Below, piece by piece: positions 45,841 to 54,942 of a stretch of DNA of 64,000 bases. Each line of letters starts with the position of its first letter. Positions within the stretch are counted from its first letter, which is position 1. This DNA comes from Variovorax paradoxus EPS (GTDB lineage Bacteria > Pseudomonadota > Gammaproteobacteria > Burkholderiales > Burkholderiaceae_C): assembly GCF_000184745.1 (NCBI RefSeq), contig NC_014931.1:1116001-1180000 (forward strand). The letters run 5' to 3'. The notes under the pieces were generated by a model that searched no databases, was not told where the DNA came from, and saw only the letters and a list, made by a program, of their open reading frames with translations. A program made the position numbers and the translations under genes.

Positions 45841-45878
45841 TCCTTCTCGATCTTTCTTTTTCCGGACCGCTTTCCACC

Positions 45879-46889
45879 ATGAACCGCTTCACACGCAAGG
45901 CCGCTGCATTTGTCACAGGCCTCGGCCTTCTCGCCGGCAGCCTCGCCGCGCATGCCGAGGGCCAGATCCGCATTGCCGAGCAGTTCGGCACCGTCTACCT
46001 GCTGCTCAACGTGGCGCAGGACCAGAAGCTCATCGAGAAGCACGCGAAGGCCGCGGGCGTCGATGCCAAGGTCGAGTGGATCAAGCTCTCGGGCGGCTCG
46101 GCGGTGAACGACGCGCTGCTGTCCGGCAACATCGAGATCGCGGGTGCCGGCGTCGGTCCGCTGCTCACGCTGTGGGACCGCACCAAGGGCAAGCAGAACG
46201 TGAAGGGTGTGGCGTCGCTCGGCAATTTCCCGTACTACCTGGTGAGCAACAACCCGAACGTGAAGACGATCGCCGACTTCACCGAGAAGGACCGCATCGC
46301 GCTGCCCGCGGTGGGCGTGTCGGTGCAGTCGCGCGTGCTGCAGTTCGCTTCGGCGAAGCTGTGGGGCGACAAGGAATTCAACCGCCTGGACAAGATCAGC
46401 GTGGCCATTCCGCACCCCGACGCGGCCGCGGCCATCATCAAGGGCGGCACCGAGATCACGGGGCACTTCGGCAACCCGCCGTTCCAGGAGCAGGAGCTGG
46501 CGGGCAATCCGAATGCGCACATCGTGCTCAATTCGTACCAGGTGCTCGGCGGGCCGGCTTCGGCCACGGTGCTCTACGCGACCGAGAAATTCCGCAACGA
46601 GAACCCCAAGACCTACAAGGCCTTCGTCGATGCGCTCGATGAAGCCGCGAAGTTCGTCACGGCCAATCCTGAGAAGGCGGCCGACATCTACCTGAAGGTG
46701 AGCAACGCGAAGCTCGACCGCGAGCTGCTGCTCAAGATCATCAAGAACCCCGAAGTGCAGTTCAAGACCACGCCGCAGAACACCTATGCGCTGGCGGAGT
46801 TCATGCACCGGGTGGGCGCGATCAAGAACAAGCCGGCATCGGTGAAGGACTATTTCTTCGACGATGCGCAGAACGCTTCGGGGAATTGA
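45879..46889 (+). CDS. ABC transporter substrate-binding protein (SsuA/TauA-like)
   Basis: 336 residues. Signal peptide cleaved after AHA near residue 26. NMT1/TauA-like binding fold: IRIAEQFGTVYLLLNVAQDQKLIEKHAK, LSGGSAVNDALLSGNIEIAGAGVGPLL. Such proteins capture aliphatic sulfonates, taurine or related anions in the periplasm. 38 bases after the dioxygenase. Its stop is followed by the ATPase start with no gap. Confidence 0.88.
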   Translation: MNRFTRKAAAFVTGLGLLAGSLAAHAEGQIRIAEQFGTVYLLLNVAQDQKLIEKHAKAAGVDAKVEWIKLSGGSAVNDALLSGNIEIAGAGVGPLLTLWDRTKGKQNVKGVASLGNFPYYLVSNNPNVKTIADFTEKDRIALPAVGVSVQSRVLQFASAKLWGDKEFNRLDKISVAIPHPDAAAAIIKGGTEITGHFGNPPFQEQELAGNPNAHIVLNSYQVLGGPASATVLYATEKFRNENPKTYKAFVDALDEAAKFVTANPEKAADIYLKVSNAKLDRELLLKIIKNPEVQFKTTPQNTYALAEFMHRVGAIKNKPASVKDYFFDDAQNASGN

Positions 46890-47822
46890 GTGAGCTCGGC
46901 GAAGGCGTCTTCGGGGGTTGGCTCCTTCCCCCTCTGGGGGAAGGTTGGGATGGGGGCGGGCAGAGCGGCGACGAAGCCAGCGCCGCTTGCCCCCACCCCG
47001 GCCCTCCCCCGGGAGGGGAGGGAGCAAGACCACGGGAACGATCTGGCGCCGCTGCTCCAGGTCGACGGCGTCAGCCTCGAATACCGCACCCCCGAACGCG
47101 TCGTGCGCGCCACGCACCGCGTGAGCTTCGACGTTCACGCCGCCGACCGCTTCGTGCTGCTCGGCCCCTCGGGCTGCGGCAAGTCCACGCTGCTGAAGGC
47201 CGTGGGCGGTTTCATCGCGCCGGTCGAAGGCGAAATCCGCCTCGACGGCCAGCGCGTGACCCAACCCGGCCCCGACCGCATCGTCGTGTTCCAGGAGTTC
47301 GACCAGTTGCCGCCGTGGAAGACGGTGAAGCAGAACGTCATGTTCCCGCTGCTCGCATCTCGCACGCTCGGCAAGAAGGAAGCCGCCGAACGCGCGCTGC
47401 ACTACCTCGACAAGGTCGGCCTCGCCAAGTTCGCCGACGTGCATCCGCACCAGCTCTCGGGCGGCATGAAACAGCGGGTGGCGATTGCCCGTGCGCTCGC
47501 GATGCAGCCGCGCGTGCTGCTGATGGACGAGCCCTTCGCCGCGCTCGACGCGCTCACACGCCGCAAGATGCAGCAGGAGCTGCTCGAGTTGTGGGACGAG
47601 GTGCGTTTCACACTGCTGTTCGTCACGCATTCCATCGAAGAAGCGCTGGTGGTGGGCAACCGCGTGGCGCTGCTGTCGCCGCATCCGGGGCGCATGCGCG
47701 CCGAGGTGAACAGCCATGGCTTCTCGCTTGCGAGCCTTGGCGGCGCGGAGTTTCAAAGCACGGCGCAGCGCATTCACGACATGCTCTTTGAAGAAGAGCC
47801 TGAAGTGGTGACAACCGCATGA
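46890..47822 (+). CDS. ABC transporter ATP-binding protein (SsuB/TauB-like), N-terminus formed by a repeat
   Basis: 310 residues by the GTG at 46890. Walker [10 protein letters not shown] (92-100), the signature LSGGMKQR and Walker B VLLMDEP are normal, with the conserved DALTRRKMQ after it. Residues 11-45 (for example [11 protein letters not shown] and [16 protein letters not shown]) come from palindromic element B, which lies in frame. There is no ATG or GTG between the element and the ATPase core (about residue 56), so the native start is either inside the element (ATG at 46950), at 46890, or lost. Confidence 0.85.
   Translation: MSSAKASSGVGSFPLWGKVGMGAGRAATKPAPLAPTPALPREGREQDHGNDLAPLLQVDGVSLEYRTPERVVRATHRVSFDVHAADRFVLLGPSGCGKSTLLKAVGGFIAPVEGEIRLDGQRVTQPGPDRIVVFQEFDQLPPWKTVKQNVMFPLLASRTLGKKEAAERALHYLDKVGLAKFADVHPHQLSGGMKQRVAIARALAMQPRVLLMDEPFAALDALTRRKMQQELLELWDEVRFTLLFVTHSIEEALVVGNRVALLSPHPGRMRAEVNSHGFSLASLGGAEFQSTAQRIHDMLFEEEPEVVTTA
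46920..47025. repeat. Palindromic element, copy B (inside the ATPase reading frame)
   Basis: Hairpin CCTTCCCCC-TCT-GGGGGAAGG (46924-46944) and CCCTCCCC-CGGGA-GGGGAGGG (about 47002-47022), joined by a spacer with GCGGCG..CGCCGC. Same design as A and C. It lies just after the binding-protein stop and codes part of the next protein. Confidence 0.85.
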
Positions 47823-47833
47823 GCCCGGCTTTT

Positions 47834-47948
47834 CTCCCTCCCCCTCTGGGGGAGGGCAGGGGTGGGGGCACGCGGCGTCTCCATTGCTGTCGGCTTGTCC
47901 ACCGCCGCCTGCCCCCATCCCAACCTTCCCCCATAGGGGGAAGGAGCC
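47834..47948. repeat. Palindromic element, copy C (between ATPase and permease)
   Basis: Hairpin CCCTCCCCC-TCT-GGGGGAGGG (47836-47856) and CCTTCCCCC-ATA-GGGGGAAGG (47924-47944), spacer with GCGGCG..CGCCGC. It fills the 133-base gap after the ATPase and ends 8 bases before the permease ATG, so its AAGGAG (47941-47946) also supplies the permease ribosome-binding site. Confidence 0.85.
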
Positions 47949-47955
47949 AAAACCG

Positions 47956-48825
47956 ATGAACACCCTCGCGCCTCCCGTCCGCCCCGAATACGAACGCACG
48001 CTCGAGCCGTTCACCGAAGTCCCGCTCGAACGCACACTGCCGCTGCCTGCCCGCATCTGGGCGCAGGCAGGCGTGCGCAAGGGCCTGATCCTCATCGTCA
48101 TCGCCGTGCTCTGGGAGCTCGCGGCGCGCTGGCAAAACAACGATCTGCTGCTGCCCACCTTCACCGCCACCGCGTCGGCGTTGTTCGACGGACTTGCGAG
48201 CGGCGAATTGATCGAGAAGGTGCGCATCTCGCTGGCCGTGCTGCTGCAGGGCTACCTGGCAGGCGTGGTGCTGGCCTTCGCGCTCACCACGCTCGCGGTG
48301 TCCACGCAGATCGGCCGCGACCTGCTGGACACGTTGACGTCGATGTTCAACCCGCTGCCCGCCATCGCGCTGCTGCCGCTCGCCTTGCTGTGGTTCGGCC
48401 TCGGCCGCGGCAGCCTGGTGTTCGTGCTGATCCATTCGGTGCTCTGGCCGCTGGCGCTCAACACCTATGCGGGCTTCCAGGGCGTGCCCGAGACGCTGCG
48501 CATGGCCGGACGCAACTACGGGCTCAAGGGCCTGCGCTACGTGCTGCAGATCCTGGTGCCGGCTGCGCTGCCATCGATTCTTTCGGGGCTGAAGATCGGC
48601 TGGGCCTTCGCCTGGCGCACGCTGATCGCGGCCGAGCTGGTGTTCGGTGCCTCGTCGGGCAAGGGCGGCCTCGGCTGGTACATCTTCCAGAACCGCAACG
48701 AGCTCTACACCGACCGCGTGTTCGCGGGCCTCGCGATGGTGGTGCTGATCGGCCTCCTGGTGGAGAGCCTGGGGTTCAAGACGCTGGAGCGGCTGACCGT
48801 GCGGCGCTGGGGCCAGCAGCGCTAG
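47956..48825 (+). CDS. ABC transporter permease (SsuC/TauC-like)
   Basis: 289 residues, about six spans. Conserved cytoplasmic EAA-type loop VPETLRMAGRNYGLKGLRYVLQILVPAALPSILSGLKI, typical of sulfonate/nitrate/taurine permeases. The ATG at 47956 is used; longer frames would translate element C. Completes the TauD-like, binding protein, ATPase and permease set. Confidence 0.9.
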   Translation: MNTLAPPVRPEYERTLEPFTEVPLERTLPLPARIWAQAGVRKGLILIVIAVLWELAARWQNNDLLLPTFTATASALFDGLASGELIEKVRISLAVLLQGYLAGVVLAFALTTLAVSTQIGRDLLDTLTSMFNPLPAIALLPLALLWFGLGRGSLVFVLIHSVLWPLALNTYAGFQGVPETLRMAGRNYGLKGLRYVLQILVPAALPSILSGLKIGWAFAWRTLIAAELVFGASSGKGGLGWYIFQNRNELYTDRVFAGLAMVVLIGLLVESLGFKTLERLTVRRWGQQR

Positions 48826-48838
48826 AGCGGCGGCCGAC

Positions 48839-49231
48839 TCAACCGCTCGACTTCTTCCCCTGCTGCCGCAATGCGCGCAGCTCGCTGTTCAGGAACTCGT
48901 TGGCATCCCGCACCGCGCCATTGTTGAGCTTCACCTTGTAGGCCTGCCCGGTCATCTCGGAGCGCGAGGCGCAGCGCTCGATGAAGTCCTCGGCCGTGGC
49001 CAGTTCCTTTTTGAAGTAGTCGTACTTAGCCTGCATGTGCTTGGCGGCATCGGCGGCGTTGTATTCGTTGCCGTTGCGCAGGAACACCATGGCGCTCATC
49101 TTCGAGACGCGCTGGATCAGCGTGTCGATGAGCTTGTCCTCGGCGTCGGAAGGCGTGGCCTGGGCCAGCACGGCCGAAGCGCCGAGCAGCAGGGTGAGGA
49201 GCGCGGCGCGCAGGAATCTGAAGGAGGCCAT
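48839..49231 (-). CDS. DUF5329 family periplasmic protein
   Basis: 130 residues. Signal peptide with FLRAALLTLLLGASAVLAQA, cleaved near residue 25. The body matches DUF5329: FLRNGNEYNAADAAKHMQAKYDYFKKELATAEDFIERCASRSEMTGQAYKVKL. Function unknown. GGAGG directly upstream of the ATG at 49231. It converges with the permease gene. Confidence 0.85.
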   Translation of the reverse strand: MASFRFLRAALLTLLLGASAVLAQATPSDAEDKLIDTLIQRVSKMSAMVFLRNGNEYNAADAAKHMQAKYDYFKKELATAEDFIERCASRSEMTGQAYKVKLNNGAVRDANEFLNSELRALRQQGKKSSG

Positions 49232-49342
49232 TGGTTCTATCCCTGGCAATTTTCGCGCCATGCTAGGTCGACAGGCCTTGTCGTGTCAAACCCCGGCCGC
49301 CTCGGGTCTAATCGCAGTTTTGGCACGCGTTCACTCTCCCCC

Positions 49343-50119
49343 ATGAGCTCTTCCACTCCCGATCTGTCGGCGATTGCCGAGGCGCTGGCCGATGCGGCCG
49401 CGGCGCTGTCGATGCGCCACTTCCGCACGCCGCTGGACATCATCACCAAGGCCGACGAAAGCCCCGTCACGCTGGCCGACCGCGCGGCCGAGACGGCGAT
49501 GCGCGAGATCCTCGGGGCACGCGTGCCGGCGGACGGCATCTACGGCGAAGAACACGGCCCGGAGCGGCTGGACGCCGAGCGCATCTGGGTGCTCGACCCG
49601 ATCGACGGCACCCGCAGCTTCATCACCGGTTCGCCGCTGTGGGGCACGCTCATTGGCGTGCTGCAAGGAAATCGCGTGGTGCTCGGCATGATCGACATGC
49701 CGGTGCTCAAGGAGCGCTGGATCGGCCAGGCCGGCAAGGGCGCCACGCGCGACGGCCAGCCGGTGCACGTGAGCACCTGCACCGAGGTGGCCAAGGCGCG
49801 CATCGTGACCACCTCGCCCGACATCTTCGCGCCCGCCGACTGGCAGGCCTTCGACCGGCTCAGCCGCCAATGCGCGATGCGCCGCTTCGGCGGCGACTGC
49901 TACGGCTACGCGCAATTGGCGGGCGGCACCATCGACCTCGTGGTGGAAACCGGCCTGCAGCCCTACGACTACCTGGGCCCCGCGGGCCTGATCGAGGCCG
50001 CGGGCGGCGTCATCACCGACTGGCAGGGCCAGCCGCTGAACCTGAAGTCCGACGGCAGGGTGATTGCCGCGGCAACGCCCGAACTTCACCGACAAGCCAT
50101 GGCCGTTCTCGCGGCCTAG
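49343..50119 (+). CDS. Inositol-monophosphatase-family phosphatase, HisN-type
   Basis: 258 residues. Metal and catalytic motifs: EEHGPERLDAERIWVLDPIDGTRSFI (Glu, Asp, Asp) and the C-terminal YDYLGPAGLIEAAGGVITDWQG. This form, with IDGTRSF followed by TGSPLWGTLIGV, is typical of HisN histidinol-phosphate phosphatase of actinobacteria and many proteobacteria, so histidine synthesis is likely but not certain. Followed by a small membrane gene. Confidence 0.8.
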   Translation: MSSSTPDLSAIAEALADAAAALSMRHFRTPLDIITKADESPVTLADRAAETAMREILGARVPADGIYGEEHGPERLDAERIWVLDPIDGTRSFITGSPLWGTLIGVLQGNRVVLGMIDMPVLKERWIGQAGKGATRDGQPVHVSTCTEVAKARIVTTSPDIFAPADWQAFDRLSRQCAMRRFGGDCYGYAQLAGGTIDLVVETGLQPYDYLGPAGLIEAAGGVITDWQGQPLNLKSDGRVIAAATPELHRQAMAVLAA

Positions 50120-50128
50120 ACTGTCCGC

Positions 50129-50323
50129 ATGTTCCGCTGGCTGATCGTCGTCGTCCTTGCACTGGTGCTCATGAGCGGGCTGACCGCGTGGCTGCGCCGC
50201 TTCGGCTTTGGACGGTTGCCCGGCGATTTCGAGTTTCGTGCCTTCGGCCGCGACTGGCAGTTGCCGATTGCAAGCACTCTGGTGCTCAGCATGATCGCGG
50301 CGCTGGTGGCACGCCTTCTTTAG
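50129..50323 (+). CDS. Small DUF2905 membrane protein
   Basis: 64 residues, two spans (LIVVVLALVLMSGL; IASTLVLSMIAALVARLL) around FGRLPGDFEFRAFGRDWQLP, the DUF2905 core. Function unknown. 9 bases after the phosphatase, so the same operon. Confidence 0.85.
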   Translation: MFRWLIVVVLALVLMSGLTAWLRRFGFGRLPGDFEFRAFGRDWQLPIASTLVLSMIAALVARLL

Positions 50324-50346
50324 ACGACAGAGAAAAGAAAACCGCA

Positions 50347-51273
50347 ATGAGAGCCTGCGTAGACATCGGCGGCACCAAGGTGGCCGTGAGCCTTTCCCCC
50401 TCCGCCGACGCGCCGTTGATCGGCCGTCGCAGCGAGCCGACCGCCAAGACCGGCGACAACGACGCCGTGGCGGTGCAGATCATGCGGATGATCGACGAGG
50501 TCTGCGCCGAGCAGGGGGTCGATCCGGCCACCATCGACCGCGTGGGCGTGTCGTCGACCGGCCCCTTCGAGCTGCACGACGGCATGGTCGAGCTCGCAAC
50601 GCCGAACATCTGCGGCGGCATCGCCGGTCCGGCGCGCGGTCTGCCCAACCAGTGGATGACCGCCATCATCGAAGCGCCGCTGGCCAAGCGCTTCGGACAG
50701 GTGCGTGTCGAGAACGATGCGGTGGCTGGTTTGGAGGCCGAGCGCCACTGGGGCGCGCTCAAGGGGTTCGATCACTGTGCGTATGCCACCTGGAGCACGG
50801 GCGTTGGCGTCGGCCTCTGCGTCGACGGGCGTGCCCTCCGCGGCAAGAACGGCAATGCAGGCCATGCGGGGCACAGCTTCGTGGTGGACGACGCAAGCGG
50901 CGCGCTGTGCGGCTGCGGCAACCTGGGCGATGTCGAGGCGCTGGTCGCCGGCAACTCGATTTCTCGCCGATTCGGCCAGCCCGCCCCCGACCTGTTCTCG
51001 GCGGCCTCGGCCGGCGAACCGCATGCGCTGGAAATCGTGGATGCGCTGTGCCGCGTCATGGGCCTCATGCTCTACAACATGGTCATCACGCTGGACCTGC
51101 AGCGCATCAGCCTGGGCGGCAGCGTGTTCTGGCACCACCGCGATTTCCTGCTGCCCCGGCTGCAGGCGCAGATCGACGGCAAGCTGATGCCGCTCACCCG
51201 CGGCGTGCTGCTGGTGCCCGCGGGGCTCGGCGAAAAGGTCGGCGACTACGCGGCGCTGGCTTTGCTGGACTGA
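50347..51273 (+). CDS. ROK-family sugar kinase-like protein
   Basis: 308 residues. ATP-binding DIGGTKVAVS at the N-terminus, catalytic Asp in VENDAVAGLEAE, and the ROK zinc region GNAGHAGHSFVVDD plus CGCGNLGDVEAL, where the fourth usual Cys is Asp. It may phosphorylate a hexose or hexosamine. Substrate unknown. The altered zinc site is worth attention. Confidence 0.85.
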   Translation: MRACVDIGGTKVAVSLSPSADAPLIGRRSEPTAKTGDNDAVAVQIMRMIDEVCAEQGVDPATIDRVGVSSTGPFELHDGMVELATPNICGGIAGPARGLPNQWMTAIIEAPLAKRFGQVRVENDAVAGLEAERHWGALKGFDHCAYATWSTGVGVGLCVDGRALRGKNGNAGHAGHSFVVDDASGALCGCGNLGDVEALVAGNSISRRFGQPAPDLFSAASAGEPHALEIVDALCRVMGLMLYNMVITLDLQRISLGGSVFWHHRDFLLPRLQAQIDGKLMPLTRGVLLVPAGLGEKVGDYAALALLD

Positions 51274-51303
51274 GCGGCCGCGCCGCAATACCCTCGGCGA
51301 ATC

Positions 51304-52839
51304 ATGCGCATCCCGCCACCCCGGTCCCCCCGCCGCAAGCCGCTCGCCTGGCTGCTGCTGGTGGTCGGGGGCTTCCTGGGTGCGCACCGTTTCTATCTGG
51401 GCAGCTACCTGGGCGGCGCGGCGCAATTGCTGCTGTTGCTCGTCGGCGTCGGCAGCCTGCCGGGCTCGGGGTTCTGCCTGGGCCTGCTCGGCCCCTGGCT
51501 CCTGTTCGACATCTACTGGGTTTACGTGCGCCTGAAGCGGCAGGATGAAATCGACGCTGCGCGCCGCCCCACCGCCAAGACCTATGACCTCGAAGCCCTC
51601 AGCCACGCCGACGCGCTGCGCGAGCGCTTCGTCGTCGCCGCCGAGACGCACGACTGGGCCCGGGCCGTGGCGCTCGGCGAGCAGATCGTCGCCAACGCGC
51701 GCAAGGTCTTCAAGGGCCCGCACCAGAACCTCGCGATGTCGCTGTGCATGCACGGCCAGGCCTGCTACCAGTTCAAGGCCTTCGACGAGGCCAAGGCCAG
51801 CCTGGAGGAAAGCCTTGCCATCGGCCGCCAGATCGGCATGCCGGCGGAAGACATGGACATCGTGCGCAAGGCGCTGGCCATGACCCTGGCCGGCATCGGC
51901 GAACACCACGCCGCGCGACAGTTGCGCGCGGGCCTGCCCGCCGGTCGCGGTCCGGGCGACGACACCGTGCTGCTCGGCCTGCTCGAAGACCAGGAGCGGC
52001 GCTACAAGGCCGCCTTCGAGCGGCGCGACCTGGCGCTCGCCGAGCGGCTGTGCGCCGAGGCCGTCCACACCAGCCGCCAGCTGTGCGGCGGCGGGCTCGG
52101 CAAGGCCGTCGTGCTGCACCTCATCAATCACGCCGAGTTCTGCCGGCAGCTGCAATGGCACGACAAGGCGGTGTCGCTGCTCGATGAATGCCTGGCCATC
52201 ATCGACCAGCTGGGCCTTGACGACAGCTGGCGGCTCGGCCCGAGCAACACGCTCGCGCTGCTGCACGCCGGCGCCGGCCGCTCCGAAGAAGCGGAGGTGC
52301 TCTACAAGAAGACCATCGCGATGGCCGTGGCGCTCAGCAAGGGCAACTCGACCGACGACGTGGTGCGGGCCATCAACAACCTGGCGTTTCTCTACGCGAC
52401 CACCGACCAGGACCAAAAGGCCGAGCTCTGCTACGCGCGGGCCATGGTGCACCTGGACAAGCTCGCGCCGGAAGAGAACGGGAAGGGTGATGCCGACCTG
52501 CACGCCGACCTCTTGATCAACTTTGCGCAGCTGCACATGGCGCGCAACGAGGCCGAGCACGCCAAGCCCCTGTTCGAACGCGCGCTGGCGATCCAGGAGC
52601 GAAGCTGCCGGGGCGTTTCCACCAGCGCGGCCACCGCCCACAACGACCTGGGCCTGATCGCGCAGGAAGAGGGCGACCTGCGCGAGGCGCTGAAGCATTT
52701 CAAGCGCACGCTGCTGCTCAACCAGATCTGCGCGCCGGACCACTTCGGCAATCTCGCGAACGCGCAGCGCAACATCGACAACGTGAGCCTCGCGCTGGCG
52801 GCGGTCGCGCGGGCCGCGCGGCTGGAGCCGAGCACGTGA
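51304..52839 (+). CDS. TM2-domain and TPR-repeat protein
   Basis: 511 residues. N-terminal TM2 domain (about 10-75: two spans with LGAHRFYLGSYLGG and GPWLLFDIYWVYVR), then tetratricopeptide-type helical repeats over the rest (for example HDWARAVALGEQIVANARKVF and NLAFLYATTDQDQKAELCYARAM, kinesin-light-chain style). A membrane-anchored scaffold is plausible, role unknown. Overlaps the next gene by four bases. Confidence 0.8.
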   Translation: MRIPPPRSPRRKPLAWLLLVVGGFLGAHRFYLGSYLGGAAQLLLLLVGVGSLPGSGFCLGLLGPWLLFDIYWVYVRLKRQDEIDAARRPTAKTYDLEALSHADALRERFVVAAETHDWARAVALGEQIVANARKVFKGPHQNLAMSLCMHGQACYQFKAFDEAKASLEESLAIGRQIGMPAEDMDIVRKALAMTLAGIGEHHAARQLRAGLPAGRGPGDDTVLLGLLEDQERRYKAAFERRDLALAERLCAEAVHTSRQLCGGGLGKAVVLHLINHAEFCRQLQWHDKAVSLLDECLAIIDQLGLDDSWRLGPSNTLALLHAGAGRSEEAEVLYKKTIAMAVALSKGNSTDDVVRAINNLAFLYATTDQDQKAELCYARAMVHLDKLAPEENGKGDADLHADLLINFAQLHMARNEAEHAKPLFERALAIQERSCRGVSTSAATAHNDLGLIAQEEGDLREALKHFKRTLLLNQICAPDHFGNLANAQRNIDNVSLALAAVARAARLEPST

Positions 52840-53285
52840 GCATCGGGGGCGCGTTCTACGCCTTCGACCGTTACCGGCTGCGCGGGCTGGTCATCGATCC
52901 GTCGAGCGTGTCGGGTTTTCTCTTCCACACGCCCGAGGACAAGGGCGGACCGCACGCCAGCCAGACGGTGGAGCAGGCCTGGGACGTGGTGCGCGTGCTG
53001 CTGCCCGAGGCCGTGGACGGCGAACAGCTCGAAGGCACGGAGGGCCTGGGCTGCATCTACCTGACGGCCAGCCACGTCGAGCGCGCGGCGGCCCGGCTGG
53101 CGCGGCGCAGCGTGCCCGAGCTGGTGGCGCGATTCACCGGCGAGCCGGCGCAGTTCGCCGAGCTCTACTGGGCGAAGACCTGGCAGGGCAGCGCCGAGGA
53201 TCTTGCGGACTTCATGGAAGGCGTGAAGCGTTTCTTCGCCGAGGCGGCGGTGCGGCGCGACGCCGTCGTCTTCTACATCGTCTAG
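52836..53285 (+). CDS. DUF1877 (YfbM-like) protein
   Basis: 149 residues. GTG start overlapping the TPR gene stop (GTGA). The family pattern is HASQTVEQAWDVVRVLLP, EGLGCIYLTASHVERAAARLARRSVPELVARF, and LADFMEGVKRFFAEAAVRRDAVVFYIV. YfbM-like proteins have no known function. Coupled to the TM2-TPR protein, so they may act together. Confidence 0.78.
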   Translation: MSIGGAFYAFDRYRLRGLVIDPSSVSGFLFHTPEDKGGPHASQTVEQAWDVVRVLLPEAVDGEQLEGTEGLGCIYLTASHVERAAARLARRSVPELVARFTGEPAQFAELYWAKTWQGSAEDLADFMEGVKRFFAEAAVRRDAVVFYIV

Positions 53286-54745
53286 CCTGCTGCCGGTGCG
53301 CGCGGCAGCTTGCGCGTGGACGACACGATCTCGCCCAGCCGCTGCAACCCTGCGTCCACCGCCTTCGAGTACGGCCATCCGCAGTTGATGCGCAGGTAAT
53401 TGTCGAAGCGCCCCGAGTTGGAGAACTGCGCGCCCGGCGACACCAGCATGTGCTCGCGCAGCGCGGCCTCGAACACGGTGACCGACGAGCGCTGCTCGGG
53501 CAGCTCGACCCACAGCTGAAGGCCGCCGCGCGGCAGGTTCAGCCGCGTGCCCGGCGGGAAGTACTTCGCGATGGCGTCCGCCGTCTGGTCGCGCTGCGCG
53601 TGCAGCCGGTCGCGCAAGCGCCGCAGGTGCCGGTCGTAGGCGCCGCTCGCGATGAACTCGCCCGCGGCGATCTGCGCCAGTGCCTCGTTGTTGCGCGTCT
53701 GCGCGTACTTGAGCATTTCCACCTGCGCGTGCCAGCGGCCGGCGGTGATCCAGCCCAGGCGCAGGCCCGGCGCCAGCACCTTGTGCAGCGAGGCGCAATA
53801 GATCACGTTGCCCGTGCGGTCCCACGACTTCGCGGCGCGCAGCGGCACCTCGCTCTCCACCAGGTCGCTGTAGGTGTCGTCTTCGACGAGCGCGATGCCG
53901 TGGCTCTCGCACAGCTGCACGAGCCGCTGCTTGTGGGTATCGGGCATCACGCTGCCGATGGGATTCTGCAAATGCGGCACCACCACCACGGCCTTGATGT
54001 CGTCATAGGTGTGGATCGCGAGGTCGAGCGCCTCGATGGAGATGCCGGTCTGCGGGCTGGTCGGGATCTCCAGCGCGCGCATGTTCAGGCTTTCCAGCAC
54101 CTGCAGCAGGCCGTAGAAGGTAGGCGATTCGACGGCCACGGTGTCGCCCGGCTTGGCGACGGCGCGCAGCGCGAGATTCAGCGCCTCGATGCAGCCGTTG
54201 GTGACCAGCACCTCGTCCGGCGACACCGTCATGCCGACGCGCAGGTTGCGCTGCGCCACGGCCTCGCGGAACTGCTCGTGGCCCTTCTGGGACGAAGCGG
54301 TGGTCAGCAGCTCGGGCCGCTGGCGCAGCGCCCGCGTCATGGAGTTGCGCAGGGCCTCGGCCGGGTACAGCTCGGGGGCGGCGCGGGCGATGGCGAAGTT
54401 GAGCTTCACGCCGGCGTGGCGCCCGCGCGCCATGAAGGTGGCCATGCGGGTGCGCATGCTGACGAACTGCGCAGGGTCCGGCGGCACGTCGGCCACGGGC
54501 TCTTCCATCGGCGCGATGGCCAGGCGCTGCGGCCGGCGCACGAAGTAGCCCGAGCGGTCGCGCGCCTCGACCCAGCCGTCGCTCTCCATCGCGCGGCACA
54601 GCTGCAGCGCGGTCGAGAGGCTGATCTCGTGCAGGCGCATCAGGGTGCGCAGCGAAGGCAGCTTGTCGCCCTGCTTGAGCGAGCCGGTGTGGATCGCATC
54701 CACGTAATGCGCTGCGAGTTGCCGGTAGAGCGGTAGCGAGTCCAT
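53282..54745 (-). CDS. MocR-type GntR-aminotransferase transcriptional regulator
   Basis: 487 residues from the ATG at 54745. N-terminal winged HTH (5-75: LYRQLAAHYVDAIHTGSLKQGDKLPSLRTLMRLHEISLSTALQLCRAMESDGWVEAR) joined to a fold-I aminotransferase-like domain with PLP Lys in YCASLHKVLAPGLRLGW. MocR proteins bind PLP and often control vitamin B6, GABA or amino-acid genes. It diverges from the cupin-like gene at 54943, its likely target. Stop overlaps the DUF1877 stop (convergent). Confidence 0.9.
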   Translation of the reverse strand: MDSLPLYRQLAAHYVDAIHTGSLKQGDKLPSLRTLMRLHEISLSTALQLCRAMESDGWVEARDRSGYFVRRPQRLAIAPMEEPVADVPPDPAQFVSMRTRMATFMARGRHAGVKLNFAIARAAPELYPAEALRNSMTRALRQRPELLTTASSQKGHEQFREAVAQRNLRVGMTVSPDEVLVTNGCIEALNLALRAVAKPGDTVAVESPTFYGLLQVLESLNMRALEIPTSPQTGISIEALDLAIHTYDDIKAVVVVPHLQNPIGSVMPDTHKQRLVQLCESHGIALVEDDTYSDLVESEVPLRAAKSWDRTGNVIYCASLHKVLAPGLRLGWITAGRWHAQVEMLKYAQTRNNEALAQIAAGEFIASGAYDRHLRRLRDRLHAQRDQTADAIAKYFPPGTRLNLPRGGLQLWVELPEQRSSVTVFEAALREHMLVSPGAQFSNSGRFDNYLRINCGWPYSKAVDAGLQRLGEIVSSTRKLPRAPAAG

Positions 54746-54942
54746 GGCGTCGATGCTCCCCCAAACGGGCATCCGAAAACAGATGCAGTTGAACGGGAAA
54801 ACGACCATAACAGATGAGCTGCCGGCCGGCTGTTCCGGTGCGAATAGGCGATGTTTGTGCCTGTTTTTTGAGCGGCCGAATTTCTACGATCTGGGCTCGC
54901 CGAATCGCTTTTCCACTGACTCACTCACCTCGGAGGTCCGCC

